64,000 nucleotides of DNA, from NCBI GenBank assembly GCA_014529385.2, contig CM043969.1, positions 28,347,946-28,411,945 on the forward strand, read 5' to 3'. Of this stretch, positions 10,451 to 20,191 are shown in pieces. Position 1 is the first letter of the stretch. The number at the start of each line of letters is the position of its first letter. The translations under genes and the position numbers were made by a program. The stretch is from Adiantum capillus-veneris. Taxonomy: Eukaryota; Streptophyta; Polypodiopsida; Polypodiales; Pteridaceae. A model generated the notes under the pieces. It saw only the letters and a program-made list of their open reading frames with translations, was not told the DNA's origin and searched no databases.

Positions 10451-10733
10451 GTGCTCCCATGCTCCAATCCTTGTGAAATATGTCTATTATGCAGGCAAAG
10501 AATGTAATGGGGATGTGTGTCCTTATGGACAACCGCCTATGTATGTGAAAATTGTAGACAACACTTGAGGCGGTTGTATAATTGGATTGCATCCTTTCGA
10601 GGGTTGTAAGGTTTTGTGAAGCCAAGCATTGGGGGCCGGGTTACCAGTGTGATGTGGATTAGGTACTGAGCGATCCATCGACATCCCTTGAGCTTTTGGC
10701 GTCACATGTAAGTGTTTTTTGTGGCAATCAAAC

Positions 10734-11817
10734 ATGGAGAACGAGTTTCCATAATTTCATGGGTTGCCTAATGAGAATGCACAGACTTTTATTGAAAAAT
10801 TGGAAGTCAATTGCATACTGTGAAATATACTAGACCAAGCTATATTGTTGCGACTGTTGCAATACTGTTTACAGGATGAGACAAAAGTTTGGTTACACAA
10901 TCATGAAGAGTTGGTGTAGGTACGAACTCCAAGGGTGGTTTTGAACTAGAATCGTGTGAAGAAAGCTTTTCTGGCACAGTACAGATCCATTGAAGTACCT
11001 GATGAAGTTTGGCATGAAATTTTGGCCCCACTCAAAAGGGTAATCAGAGTGTTGATGATTTTGTCATGCAGTTCACCCGTTTATGGGATAAATGGACCCA
11101 AGCTTTGGGAAATGAAATCCCTCCATCCATGTTAAAGAAGGAGTGTTTCATTGCAAATATAAAAGAAAGTTTGAAGTTCAAAGTTGAGATGAAAAGGCCC
11201 ACCACCTTCGAGGAAGCAGTCACTATCGTCAGGGAGAAAGAATGGAAGGCTCAAAGACTTAATGAGTATGGGAAAGCGGTCCATGTGCAAAAAAATGGTG
11301 GCCAAAAGGAGGAAAATGAAACAGAGGCTGGAGCCCAACCTACTCAAAGGGTTGCTCATATACTGAACATTTACAGCGGAGTATGAAAGACATGATGACC
11401 ATGATGCAAGAATTGAAACTTAGTGTTCTTGGAGGTGCTTGTGGTCGTGGTTGTGGTAGAGGGATGGGTCGGGAATGTGAAGCTCAGCCTAGTGCTAATG
11501 CGGGTCATGGACAAGGCATCTTTGAGCCACAGAGGAGGTTCATTCCTACTTGTTATAATTCTGGTGAACTTGGTCATATCAGCACTTATTGTTCAAAGCC
11601 CACAAGGATGGGAGGTGATATGTTCCCACTCCCCCAACAGATTCCTAATAGGGCTAACAATTATGCATTGGATATACGGGGAGATCAAGGTATTGAACAG
11701 GAAAATCAGGCCTCAACCTCTGGTGGTCATGTGGATATTGTGCAGGTAGAAAAGAAAGAAGCAGCTGTGCTGTTCGTGGACAAAAAGAGAGAGGAAAGGC
11801 CATGCTACTCCTCCTAG
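10734..11817 (+). pseudogene. gag: gag of gypsy element B
   Basis: The ATG at 10734 opens MENEFP, then a stop at 10752, then FHGLPNENAQTFIEKLEVNC, a typical capsid start. The core (11066-11290) reads MQFTRLWDKWTQALGNEIPP and RPTTFEEAVTIVREKEW. A Gly/Cys/Arg-rich segment (GGACGRGCGRGMGRE) precedes a zinc knuckle, CYNSGELGHISTYC (about 11552-11593), in which the second Cys is Ser. Several frameshifts join the pieces. It would have packaged element RNA; the broken knuckle and frames make it inactive. Confidence 0.8.
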
Positions 11818-12059
11818 CAAAAAGAAAGGGAAAGAGAAAGAGGGTGAAGATTTGAAATCTAAGAGGAAGATAAGACCTCGTAGACCGTTCAAAGTAGTAG
11901 ATTTACCTTTGGGAGAAGGCCAAACAACTTACAGTTTAAAGGAAGACCTGATTGTGAGGAAAGTAGATTGTACTTTTGGACAATTGATGAATATGGTGCC
12001 CAAAATCAAGAGGTAGAGGAAGTCATTAGTGAATCCAGAGAAAAAGCCGAAGCATGGAC

Positions 12060-12358
12060 AAGTCAGAGTGTTGGCTGTGGGACGCTTTTCCTGTGGTGAA
12101 CGCTTGGCACAAATGTGTGGGCATGGGAGAGGCCTACATTGATGGAGGTGCTCAAGTTTGTGTGGTCATGTGTCTAGAGACTGGGTCTCGTTACATGCAA
12201 AAGCTCTGGGTTTTGGTCGATTAGCAAACCATGCCAAAGTGAAGTGTTTGGAGATGATTAAGAATTTGAAAGTTGAAGTCTTTAACGTGAAGGTTATAGT
12301 AAACTTTCATGTTATGCCAGCTGGTTTGGGAGCTTTTCCTCTCATTTTGGGATGACCT
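12060..12358 (+). pseudogene. pro: Aspartic protease of gypsy element B
   Basis: The active-site region reads YIDGGAQVCVVMCLETGS from about 12130 (D-G-G-A in place of D-S-G-A). After a frame change the domain ends with FHVMPAGLGAFPLILG at about 12358, the usual I-L-G close of the fold. Stops and shifts lie between. The acidic spacer after it (12470-12620) leads toward RT and is cut by copia-1 at 12738. Confidence 0.65.
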
Positions 12359-12738
12359 TAGTTGAGAGCCATTGGTGCTGTACAAGATTGGGACAAGGGC
12401 ACAATCTGTCTGTATGGCAGGAAGAGACAAAAGAGAGTGTTTGATATGACTACCAAGCAACCTATGGCACTAGAATATGTGAGTGAGAATGATGACTCTG
12501 AAGTTACTAGTGAAGACAGTTCTGAAGATTCAGAAAGTAGATCTGCTTCCAGTTCCAATCATGAGGGTGAAGTGTCATTCTTGTTGTTGGATGAGGGAAG
12601 AGGAAAGTGGGTGAAATGTTGAAAGTGTCTGGAAACATAAATTCTTCAAGCCGTTTAGAGCAAATTGAGGAGTTGATGCAGCTTAAACAGGAATTGCCAG
12701 TGAAGAAAGAATTGATTCAAAATATTTTGTGTGCCCAT

Positions 12739-12965
12739 TGTTACCATTTACATGTGGTAGTGATGTGTGTGAACACACTAGGACCGCCGGGGCATTTTTT
12801 CCCTCTTTAGGAGGTTTTTTCCCCCGTGCATTGTATATACGCCCATCACTCTAGGGCTATCAATCTTTCCATTGCACACTAAGTAACACACTCTCTATTG
12901 TGTGCCTTGAGCTTCCTTCATCTTCTCCAAGCTGTGTGTGTTTCTCTGCAACCCTAATTCCAACA
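12739..12965 (+). repeat. 5' LTR of copia-1
   Basis: Starts TGTTACCATTTACATG, ends AATTCCAACA. It contains the inverted repeat GTGTGTGAACACAC and a TATA-like TTGTATATACG. Confidence 0.97.
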
Positions 12966-12967
12966 AT

Positions 12968-12979
12968 TGGTATCAGAGC
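12968..12979 (+). other. Primer-binding site of copia-1 (initiator Met tRNA)
   Basis: TGGTATCAGAGC, two bases after the LTR. Confidence 0.95.
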
Positions 12980-13327
12980 AGGTCACGTCCTCCCGGGCTT
13001 AGTCGCCAGCTGCTCCAGCACACGCCTGCTCACTTTCTCCGATTTCAGTGAGCTTTGGCGAGCGTTCGCAGGTCGACAAATATTTTGGGAGAGCTCAAAG
13101 AGCATGGTCTGCTCAGAATTTTGATTTGGGCTCATTTCGGCCTCCGTTTCCACTACAGGCAGTACTGCACAGGCTATTTCGTCATTTTGTGCAGATTTTC
13201 TGTCAGTGCCATTTTCTGCATAACAGGTGCCTTATAGTCTTCTACGGTTTGTGCTATATAGCACAAGTTGTTCCCGCTCCATTTCTCCTATTTTCGGGCA
13301 GTTTTCACATCAGGTGCAGCATTTACC

Positions 13328-15859
13328 ATGGCTGACAACAACAACACAGATGTGTTCAAGATGTTTGCTGCTGAGGACAGGTTGGATGGGGACAACTACC
13401 CTATGTCGGCTTATATGATGCAACATGTTCTTGTGTCAGAAGGTGTCTGGAACATTGTGCAGGGCATTGATGTACGTCTTGGTTCTAAAGATGTAGGCGA
13501 TGTTGAGGATGTTGCAGGTCTTGCTGCAAGGATTGCAGCTGTTAGAGTTGTTTTGCCTACGGCAGAACAAGCTCGTTGGGATGTTAAGGATGCGCATGCT
13601 CATGCATTGATTGCGTTGTCTGTGAAGCGCACCATTATTCCTCACATCCGTTCAGCAAAATCTGCAAAACAGGCTTGGGATATTCTAGCAGGTCTTTATG
13701 CAAGCCGCAATGAGGCTAAAATTGCTTTGCTGCGTAAAGAGCTAGAGTCGAAGATTATGCATGAGGAAGATGATATGGACACTTTCCTTGCTAGTGTCAA
13801 GGATATCAATGAGCAACTCATTTCTGCAGGTGAAGTCATTTCGGACAGTTTCCTTGTGCAGACTGTTCTTGATGCCTTACCAGATTCCTACCATACTTTT
13901 GCTAGTACTTGGAGACTCATGACCCAAGGAAATCCTGAAGTTGTCAAGTTTGATGCATTATGCACATTGCTGTTGCAAGAGTCACTTTCTAGAAAAAACA
14001 GGACTAGGCAGCGTGCAGTTGAACAGGCTTTTATTGCTTCTCAAAGAAAGGGTGGTAACAGTAATGCGGCCACTTCTTATGGTTCTGCTGCGAGTGGCAA
14101 AAATTCTGTTCCTAATGCTTCTGCTGGCAGCACTTCGTCTGGCAATTCTGGTGATAAGGGCAAAAAGAAGATGCGTTGCCATTATTGTAAAGCCAATGAT
14201 CACTTGATCAAGTCGTGTCCTAAGTTGAAGGCCAAAGAGGCTAAGAAGAAAGAGGGTGGTTCCACTGCAAATGCTGGTTCCACTACAAATGCAGCCATTG
14301 TTGAGTCTTCTGTGAAAGGAGATTGTGATGCTGATGTTGATGCAGAATGGGCTTTTAGCGCAGAGTGCACTTACAATCCTGCTGTCCATGATGCATGCTT
14401 GTCAGTTGCTGCAGATTCACATATGTGGTATTTCGACAGTGGTGCTACAAAGCACATTACCTCACATCGTGAATTGTTTACCTCTCTCGAGTCTGTCCCT
14501 CATGGGAATTCAGTCACTTGTGCCAACAACGCCTCTTATCCAGTTCAGGGAGTTGGAAAGATTGTGCTCACTGCTGCTAATGGCAGTTCCTTCACACTTG
14601 TTGATGCACTTTATGTACCTGGGATCAAGAAGAATCTCTTGTCTGTATCCGCACTTGCTAGACTTGGACTTGTAGTCAAATTTGTGGATGACAGATGTAC
14701 AGTTCATGATCTCAGTTTTGGTGATGAAATTGTTGCATCTGGGCTTTTGTGCCGTGGGCTGTATAAGCTCACTTTGTATGACAAGTGTGGACAAAATTTT
14801 GCAAATGCTGTTGCAGATTCAAGGGCTATTTCAGATGCAAAACTTTGGCATGCACGTTTTGGTCATCTGAATTTTGCCAGTTTGCTGCGTTTGCAGAAAT
14901 CTGATATGGTTGCTTCTTTGCCGCCTCTTGAAGCACCTGTCAAACATGTTTGTGAAGGCTGTATTCTGGGTAAAATGCAGCGTTCTAAGTTTCCAAAGGA
15001 TGGTTCAGTTAGGGCCACATGCAGGTTGCAGCTTGTGCATAGTGATGTTTGTGGGCCCATGCAAACTCCGTCCTTGGGCAATTACTTGTACTTCGTTACT
15101 TTCATTGATGATTACTCCAGGCATGCATGGGTATTTCCGCTTAAAGCGAAGTCCGAAGTTTTTATGTGCTTCAAACAATTTTTGGCTATGGCTGAAAATG
15201 TCTCAAAATGTACTATGGGCACCCTCCGTTCCGATCGAGGGGGGGAGTATATGTCTCATGAATTTAATGCATTTCTGGCTAGTCGTGGGATAAAACACCA
15301 ATGTACAGTGCCTTATACACCTCAACAAAATGGTGTTGCTGAGAGGAAAAATAGGTCACTAACGAAAATGGCACGATGTATGGTCAAAAGTCAAGCTTTG
15401 CCGCATTCTTTTTGGCTTGAGGCCATCATGTGTGCCACTTATGTACTTAACAGGTGTCCTACGAAAGCTTTGCAGTCTATTACTCCATATGAAGCATGGC
15501 ATGATAGAAAGCCTTCTATTGAGCACATGCGTGTTTTTGGTTGTTTGGCATATGCTTTGGTGCCACAAGTGCAGCGCAGAAAATTGGATGATAAGGCTGT
15601 CAAATGTATTTTTGTTGGTTATAGTGCTGAAAGCAAAGGTTACAGGTTGTATCATCCGCAAACAAAACGTATTCTGGTTTCACGGGATCTAGTGTTTGTG
15701 GAAGACTCTGTTCAGCCCTTGCTGTCATGTACTAGAGACAGTAATGTAAGCTCACAGGACATTTATGACACTTTGTTGCCTCTTTTCAGTGGTGGAAATA
15801 TGAATGTAAGTTCCAATGAGCAAATGTACAGCCTATGGGGGTTTCTGAAAATGTTTTAG
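13328..15859 (+). CDS. copia-1 Gag-protease-integrase polyprotein, N-terminal part
   Basis: An open frame of 843 codons from MADNNN. The ATG at 13328 is preferred over the upstream in-frame ATG at 13268 because copia-2 has the same start (20192). Residues 1-260 form the copia Gag domain. A zinc knuckle CHYCKANDHLIKSC lies near 282-296. The protease active site WYFDSGATKHI has Asp 370. The integrase has the HHCC zinc region (LWHARFGHLNF near 507, CEGC at 542-545), then catalytic Asp 573, Asp 636 and Glu 672, a D-D-35-E spacing with all residues intact. The frame leaves register near 15817, where one base present in copia-2 is missing, and ends at TAG 15857. RT continues in the next frame. Confidence 0.93.
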   Translation: MADNNNTDVFKMFAAEDRLDGDNYPMSAYMMQHVLVSEGVWNIVQGIDVRLGSKDVGDVEDVAGLAARIAAVRVVLPTAEQARWDVKDAHAHALIALSVKRTIIPHIRSAKSAKQAWDILAGLYASRNEAKIALLRKELESKIMHEEDDMDTFLASVKDINEQLISAGEVISDSFLVQTVLDALPDSYHTFASTWRLMTQGNPEVVKFDALCTLLLQESLSRKNRTRQRAVEQAFIASQRKGGNSNAATSYGSAASGKNSVPNASAGSTSSGNSGDKGKKKMRCHYCKANDHLIKSCPKLKAKEAKKKEGGSTANAGSTTNAAIVESSVKGDCDADVDAEWAFSAECTYNPAVHDACLSVAADSHMWYFDSGATKHITSHRELFTSLESVPHGNSVTCANNASYPVQGVGKIVLTAANGSSFTLVDALYVPGIKKNLLSVSALARLGLVVKFVDDRCTVHDLSFGDEIVASGLLCRGLYKLTLYDKCGQNFANAVADSRAISDAKLWHARFGHLNFASLLRLQKSDMVASLPPLEAPVKHVCEGCILGKMQRSKFPKDGSVRATCRLQLVHSDVCGPMQTPSLGNYLYFVTFIDDYSRHAWVFPLKAKSEVFMCFKQFLAMAENVSKCTMGTLRSDRGGEYMSHEFNAFLASRGIKHQCTVPYTPQQNGVAERKNRSLTKMARCMVKSQALPHSFWLEAIMCATYVLNRCPTKALQSITPYEAWHDRKPSIEHMRVFGCLAYALVPQVQRRKLDDKAVKCIFVGYSAESKGYRLYHPQTKRILVSRDLVFVEDSVQPLLSCTRDSNVSSQDIYDTLLPLFSGGNMNVSSNEQMYSLWGFLKMF

Positions 15860-17585
15860 AACAGCCTATTACTGATGCAGATGTACATGATGTACTTGAT
15901 GAGGAAAGGGCTGAAAATGAGCAGGCTAGAGAAATGCCAAAATGGCTGGTGCACACTTTGCGTGACAGTAAATTGGATGCACCTTTATCTAGTCGTACTC
16001 GTTCAGGCTCTCGCCATGCATCTTATGCATCAGATTGTTATGCTTTGGCTGTGTCTAGTTTACATGATGTTGAGGAGCCTCTGTCTTTTGATGAAGCACA
16101 GAATTCAGAAAATTGGATGGCTGCCATGAAATCAGAATATGATGCACTTATAGAAAATGACACATGGACTTAATGTGATTTGCCTCCTGGCAAAAAGGCC
16201 ATTGGTACGAAGTGGGTTTACAAGTTGAAATGCAAGCCGGATGGTGAGATCGATCGCCATAAGGCTCGACTTGTTACAAAGGGTTATGCACAGCAAAAAG
16301 GCATAGATTATGAAGAGACTTTTGCTCCCACTTGTCGTATGACTACTGTGTGTTTTCTATGTGCATTGGCAGCTCATTTTGGTTGGGATGTACATCAATC
16401 AGACATTGTTACTGCTTTCTTGAATGGCAGCCTCGCGGTTTTGTCATAAAAGGACAAGAGGACAAAGTGTGCAAATGTAAAAAGGATTTGTATGGGTTGA
16501 AGCAATCTCCTCGTGCTTGGTATGAGAAAGCTGACACTCATTTGGTTAAACGAGGCTTTCGTAACAGTCCAACAGAAAGCACATTGTATGTAAAGCGTGA
16601 GGATGATGTATTTCTCATTGTGGTTCTTTATGTTGATGATTTGCTGATCACTGGACCAAATGAGAGACATATTGCTGAATTTAAGGCTGATTTGAATGCT
16701 ACTTTCAAGATGAAAGATTTGGGGCTGTTGCATCATTACTTGGGTATACAGTTTAAGCAGTGTGATGGTGGTATTGCCTTGTGTCAGAAAAGTTACATAG
16801 AGACATTGCTATGTAAGTTTGGACTTGAGGATTGCAAACCTATTGCCACTCCCATGGAAACAGGTTTGAAGTTGAGTCTACATGATGCTGGCGATCCTGC
16901 TGATGTCACTCTTTACCAAACTGCTATTGGCTGCCTCATTTATGTATGCAACACGAGGCCAGATATTCAGTTTGCAGTCTCGCAGGTCAGCAGATTTATG
17001 CATAGCCCAGGCTCTAAGCATTGGCAGGCTGTCAAGAGGATTTTCCGCTACCTTAGTGGCACTTTACATCTTGGCTTGTTTTATCCCAAGGGGGGATCAT
17101 TGCCGCCAGACTTACATGCTTTTTCGGACTCAGATTGGGCTGGTTGTTTTGACACGCGAGTGTCCACAAGTGGTTTTTGTTTCATGCTTGGCAGTTCATG
17201 TATATCATGGTTGAGCAAGAAGCAACCTACTGTGGCCACTTCGAGTTGTGAGGCTGAGTACAGGGCAGTCTTCACAGCTACGGTTGAGTGTGTATGGCTC
17301 AGACGCCTTATGGATGACTTGGGTGTTGGACAGGACACTGCCAACACTATCTACACTGACAGTCAGAGCGCATTGGCAGTTGCGAGGAACCCAGTTTTTC
17401 ATGCTCGCACAAAGCACATTGAGGTGCATTACCACTATGTCAGGGAGAGGCTCTCAGCAGGAGAGATCAGCTTGGCTTATGTGCCAACACAGGACAACCT
17501 TGCAGATCTTTTCACAAAGGCATTGTCTCGTGAGAAGCTTGAAGCTTTCCGCAAAGCTTTGGGCTTACTCCCCTTTGTGGACTGA
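15835..17585 (+). pseudogene. pol: copia-1 reverse transcriptase and RNase H (three lesions)
   Basis: RT opens with NWMAAMKSEYDALIENDTW, stopped by TAA at 16171-16173, where copia-2 has TTA (Leu). It then continues with GTKWVYKLKCKPDGEIDRHK to AFLNG. A 28-bp deletion relative to copia-2, after AATGG near 16425, shifts the frame. The remaining ORF runs to TGA 17583: LYGLKQSPRAWYEKAD, the catalytic LYVDDLLI at about 16626-16649, then RNase H with FSDSDWAG, SSCEAEYRA and TDSQSALAVARNP. With the 1-bp deletion upstream, three lesions block Gag-Pol synthesis. Confidence 0.93.
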
Positions 17586-17648
17586 TCCTGTCGTCAGGGC
17601 ATGGCACTTCCCTTTACTCATGTGCCAGCTCTCGTTCACCGCATCACT

Positions 17649-17660
17649 CCAGGGGGGATT
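17649..17660 (+). other. Polypurine tract of copia-1
   Basis: CCAGGGGGGATT directly before the 3' LTR; copia-2 has the same tract at 24441. Confidence 0.85.
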
Positions 17661-17887
17661 TGTTACCATTTACATGTGGTAGTGATGTGTGTGAACACAC
17701 TAGGACCGCCGGGGCATTTTTTCCCTCTTTAGGAGGTTTTTTCCCCCGTGCATTGTATATACGCCCATCACTCTAGGGCTATCAATCTTTCCATTGCACA
17801 CTAAGTAACACACTCTCTATTGTGTGCCTTGAGCTTCCTTCGTCTTCTCCAAGCTGTGTGTGTTTCTCTGCAACCCTAATTCCAACA
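17661..17887 (+). repeat. 3' LTR of copia-1
   Basis: 227 bp, one difference from the 5' LTR; followed by the target duplication CCCAT. Confidence 0.97.
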
Positions 17888-17892
17888 CCCAT

Positions 17893-19130
17893 CTGACGCA
17901 AGGAGAAAGAAGGAAGTACTTAGCAATGTTGGATAGATTCCCAAATCTTTTCATCACTTCATATCAAGAAATAAGGGGTTTTGTTGTGGATCCTATGAAG
18001 ATCGAACTAGTTGAAGGGGCAAAGCCAATACGATAGAAATTAAGAAGAATGGGTAAGGAGCAAATGAATGCTTTAAAGGAAGAAGTGGATAAGATTTTGG
18101 ATGCAGGGTTCATTGTGCCAGTTGATAATGTTGAATGGGTGAGCCCTGTAGTGGTCACTCCAAAGAAAGATCAGTGTTGGAGAGTTTGTGTTGATTACAA
18201 GCCATCAAATGTAGTGTTGACGAAGAAAAATCCTTACCCTTTGCCTTTCATTGATCAATGCTTAGATGCAATGGCTGGCTTTGAAAGATACAATGTCTGT
18301 GATGGTTATTCAGAATATTTTCAACTTATCCTTGCTCCTGAAGACCAGAAAGACACTACTTTTATCACACTATGGGGTTGTTTCTGCTTTGCTAATTTCC
18401 TTTTGGATTGACTAAGGGGCCTGGAGCTTTTGAAAGAAAAGTAGATTGGGTCCTTACCTCGTTCCTTGGGAAGTTTGTCAAAGGATTCATAGATGATTTC
18501 TGTGTATACAGTTCAAGGAAAGAGCATGTTCAAAAGCTTGAAATGAATTTTGCAAGGTATGATGAATGCAATGGGTCAGTTAAATCCTAAAAATTGTCAT
18601 TTGGCGCAGCCAAGGGTGAAGCTTCTTGGACATGTGATTTAGGAAATGGGATTGAAGCAGATCCATAGAAAGTGGAAGCTTTGTTGTTGCGATCATATCC
18701 AAAAGATACCAGATAGTTGGCCACTTTCATAGAGAAGGTTAAATATCTGTCTCGTTTCATACCTTTGGCATCACACCTATTATATCCATTGCAACAAACA
18801 ATTAAGAATGACCCCTTGAAGTGGTCTTGTGAATGTGAAGATGTTTTTGACAAAGTCAAAGAGGTTTTAAGTACACTACCCATTATGCAAGCTCTTGACT
18901 AGGAAAAAGAGTTTTATGTTAACCCATCAGTGGGAGATGATGCCATTGGGGCCATGTTATTGCAAAAGGGGAGGAATCTTAGTATATGAAGCCTGTTCAT
19001 TATGCTAGCAGAGTGAAGACTCCTCATGAAAAAGATTTCTCTAGAATTGAATTGCTGATGACCAGTATGGTTTATGCTTGCAGATGATTCAGACACTACT
19101 TGCTGCAAAAGTCATTCACCTTTCTCACCA
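17893..19130 (+). pseudogene. pol: Reverse transcriptase and RNase H of gypsy element B
   Basis: Resumes after copia-1. RT motifs: DKILDAGFIVPVDNVEWVSP, VVVTPKKDQCWRVCVDYKP, NPYPLPFIDQCLDAMAG and the catalytic FIDDF (both Asp at 18492-18497). The stretch between is shifted near 18410 (LLD stop, then GPGAFERKVDWVL). RNase H-linked sequence follows: MATFIEKVKYLSRFIPLASH, then EFYVNPSVGDDAIGAMLLQ at about 18907-18965, where the usual catalytic Asp of F-x-V-x-T-D is not kept. Several stops (18031, 18591, 18901) show decay. Order and motifs are those of gypsy Pol. Confidence 0.85.
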
Positions 19131-19348
19131 GTTATTCATTGCTTCCCTAGCTGTTCAATCAAATATATAAAAAACAGTGATGAGATGGGTTATTGAACTT
19201 CAAGAGTTTCAATTCACCTTTTTGGTGAAAGAGAGTACTCGGTCTACCCTGGCATATTTACTCGCTTATAAAGACACTCTTGTTTTGGTTAAAGAAGAGG
19301 TGGTGCAAAAGAAGAAAGTCAAGACTCTTGCCATTTTTGATGCTTTAC

Positions 19349-19601
19349 TGTTATACTTTGATGGTTCTTATCGAAGAAGTCATGATGCTACTTTTGGAGG
19401 CATTGACATCTATGATGCGCAAGGGAAACTTGTAAGGAAGCAAGGCCTAAAACTTGATGCAAAAAGAAACAATAAAGCAGAATACATGGCTCTTGAAAGT
19501 GGTTTTCACATCTGTTTGCAGTTGGGGATTAGATGCTTATAGATCAAAGGAGATGCCTTGTTGGTCGTGAAGCAAGTATTGGGAATATGGAAGAATAAGA
19601 A
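19349..19601 (+). pseudogene. Second (archaeal-type) RNase H domain of gypsy element B, first half
   Basis: YFDGSYRRSHDATFGGIDIY followed by NNKAEYMALESGF has the D...E pattern of the extra RNase H-like domain described in Tat-lineage plant gypsy elements. The domain is cut by copia-2 at 19601 and continues at 24543. It would lie between the retroviral-type RNase H and integrase, as in those elements. Confidence 0.75.
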
Positions 19602-19828
19602 TGTTACCATATACATGTGGTAGTGATGTGTGTGAACACACTAGGACCGTCGGAGAATTTTTTCCCTCTTTAGAAGGTTTTTTCCCCCGTGCATTGTATA
19701 TACGCCCATCACTCTAGGGCTATCTATCTTTCCATTGCACACTAAGTAATACACTCTCTATTGTGTGCCTTGAGATTCCTTCGTCTTCTCCAAGTTGTGT
19801 GTGTTTTCCTGCAACCCTAATTCCAACA
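19602..19828 (+). repeat. 5' LTR of copia-2
   Basis: TGTTACCATATACATG to AATTCCAACA, 227 bp, with scattered substitutions against the copia-1 LTRs. Confidence 0.95.
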
Positions 19829-19830
19829 AT

Positions 19831-19842
19831 TGGTATCAGAGC
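19831..19842 (+). other. Primer-binding site of copia-2 (initiator Met tRNA)
   Basis: TGGTATCAGAGC, two bases after the LTR. Confidence 0.93.
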
Positions 19843-20191
19843 AGGTTGCATCCTCGCAAGCGTATTTGCTAGTAGCTCCAACACACGCCTTCTCACTTTC
19901 TTTGATTTCAGTGAGCTTTGGCGAGTGTTTGTAAGTCGACTAAATTTTTGGAAAATCTTGGAGAGCTTGGTCTGCTCAGATTTTTGATTCGGACTCATTT
20001 CAACCTTTGTTTTCACTACAGCTAGGTCTGCACATGCAATTTCATCATTTTGTGTAAAATTTTTGTCAGTGTCAATTACTACATAATAGGTCCATACAGC
20101 TTGCTCCGGGTTGTGATATATAGCACGTGCTGGTCTCACTCAATTTCTCCTCATTTCGGGCAGGTTTTCACATCAGGTGCATGCATTTTTC

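Larger units (their letters stand above)
12739..17887 (+). mobile_element. Ty1/copia element copia-1, complete and recent
   Basis: Two 227-bp LTRs (12739-12965 and 17661-17887) differ at one position by eye (A at 12920, G at 17842). The 5-bp duplication CCCAT flanks the element (12734-12738 and 17888-17892). PBS, gag-protease-integrase ORF, RT/RNase H and polypurine tract are all present in copia order. The near identity of the LTRs means recent insertion, yet the polyprotein has three lesions. It sits inside gypsy element B. Confidence 0.97.

Noticed and set aside
13982-14389. Minus-strand ORFs opposite copia-1 Gag-Pol
   Set aside because: The plus strand carries unmistakable Gag, protease and integrase motifs; the opposite frames are shadows.
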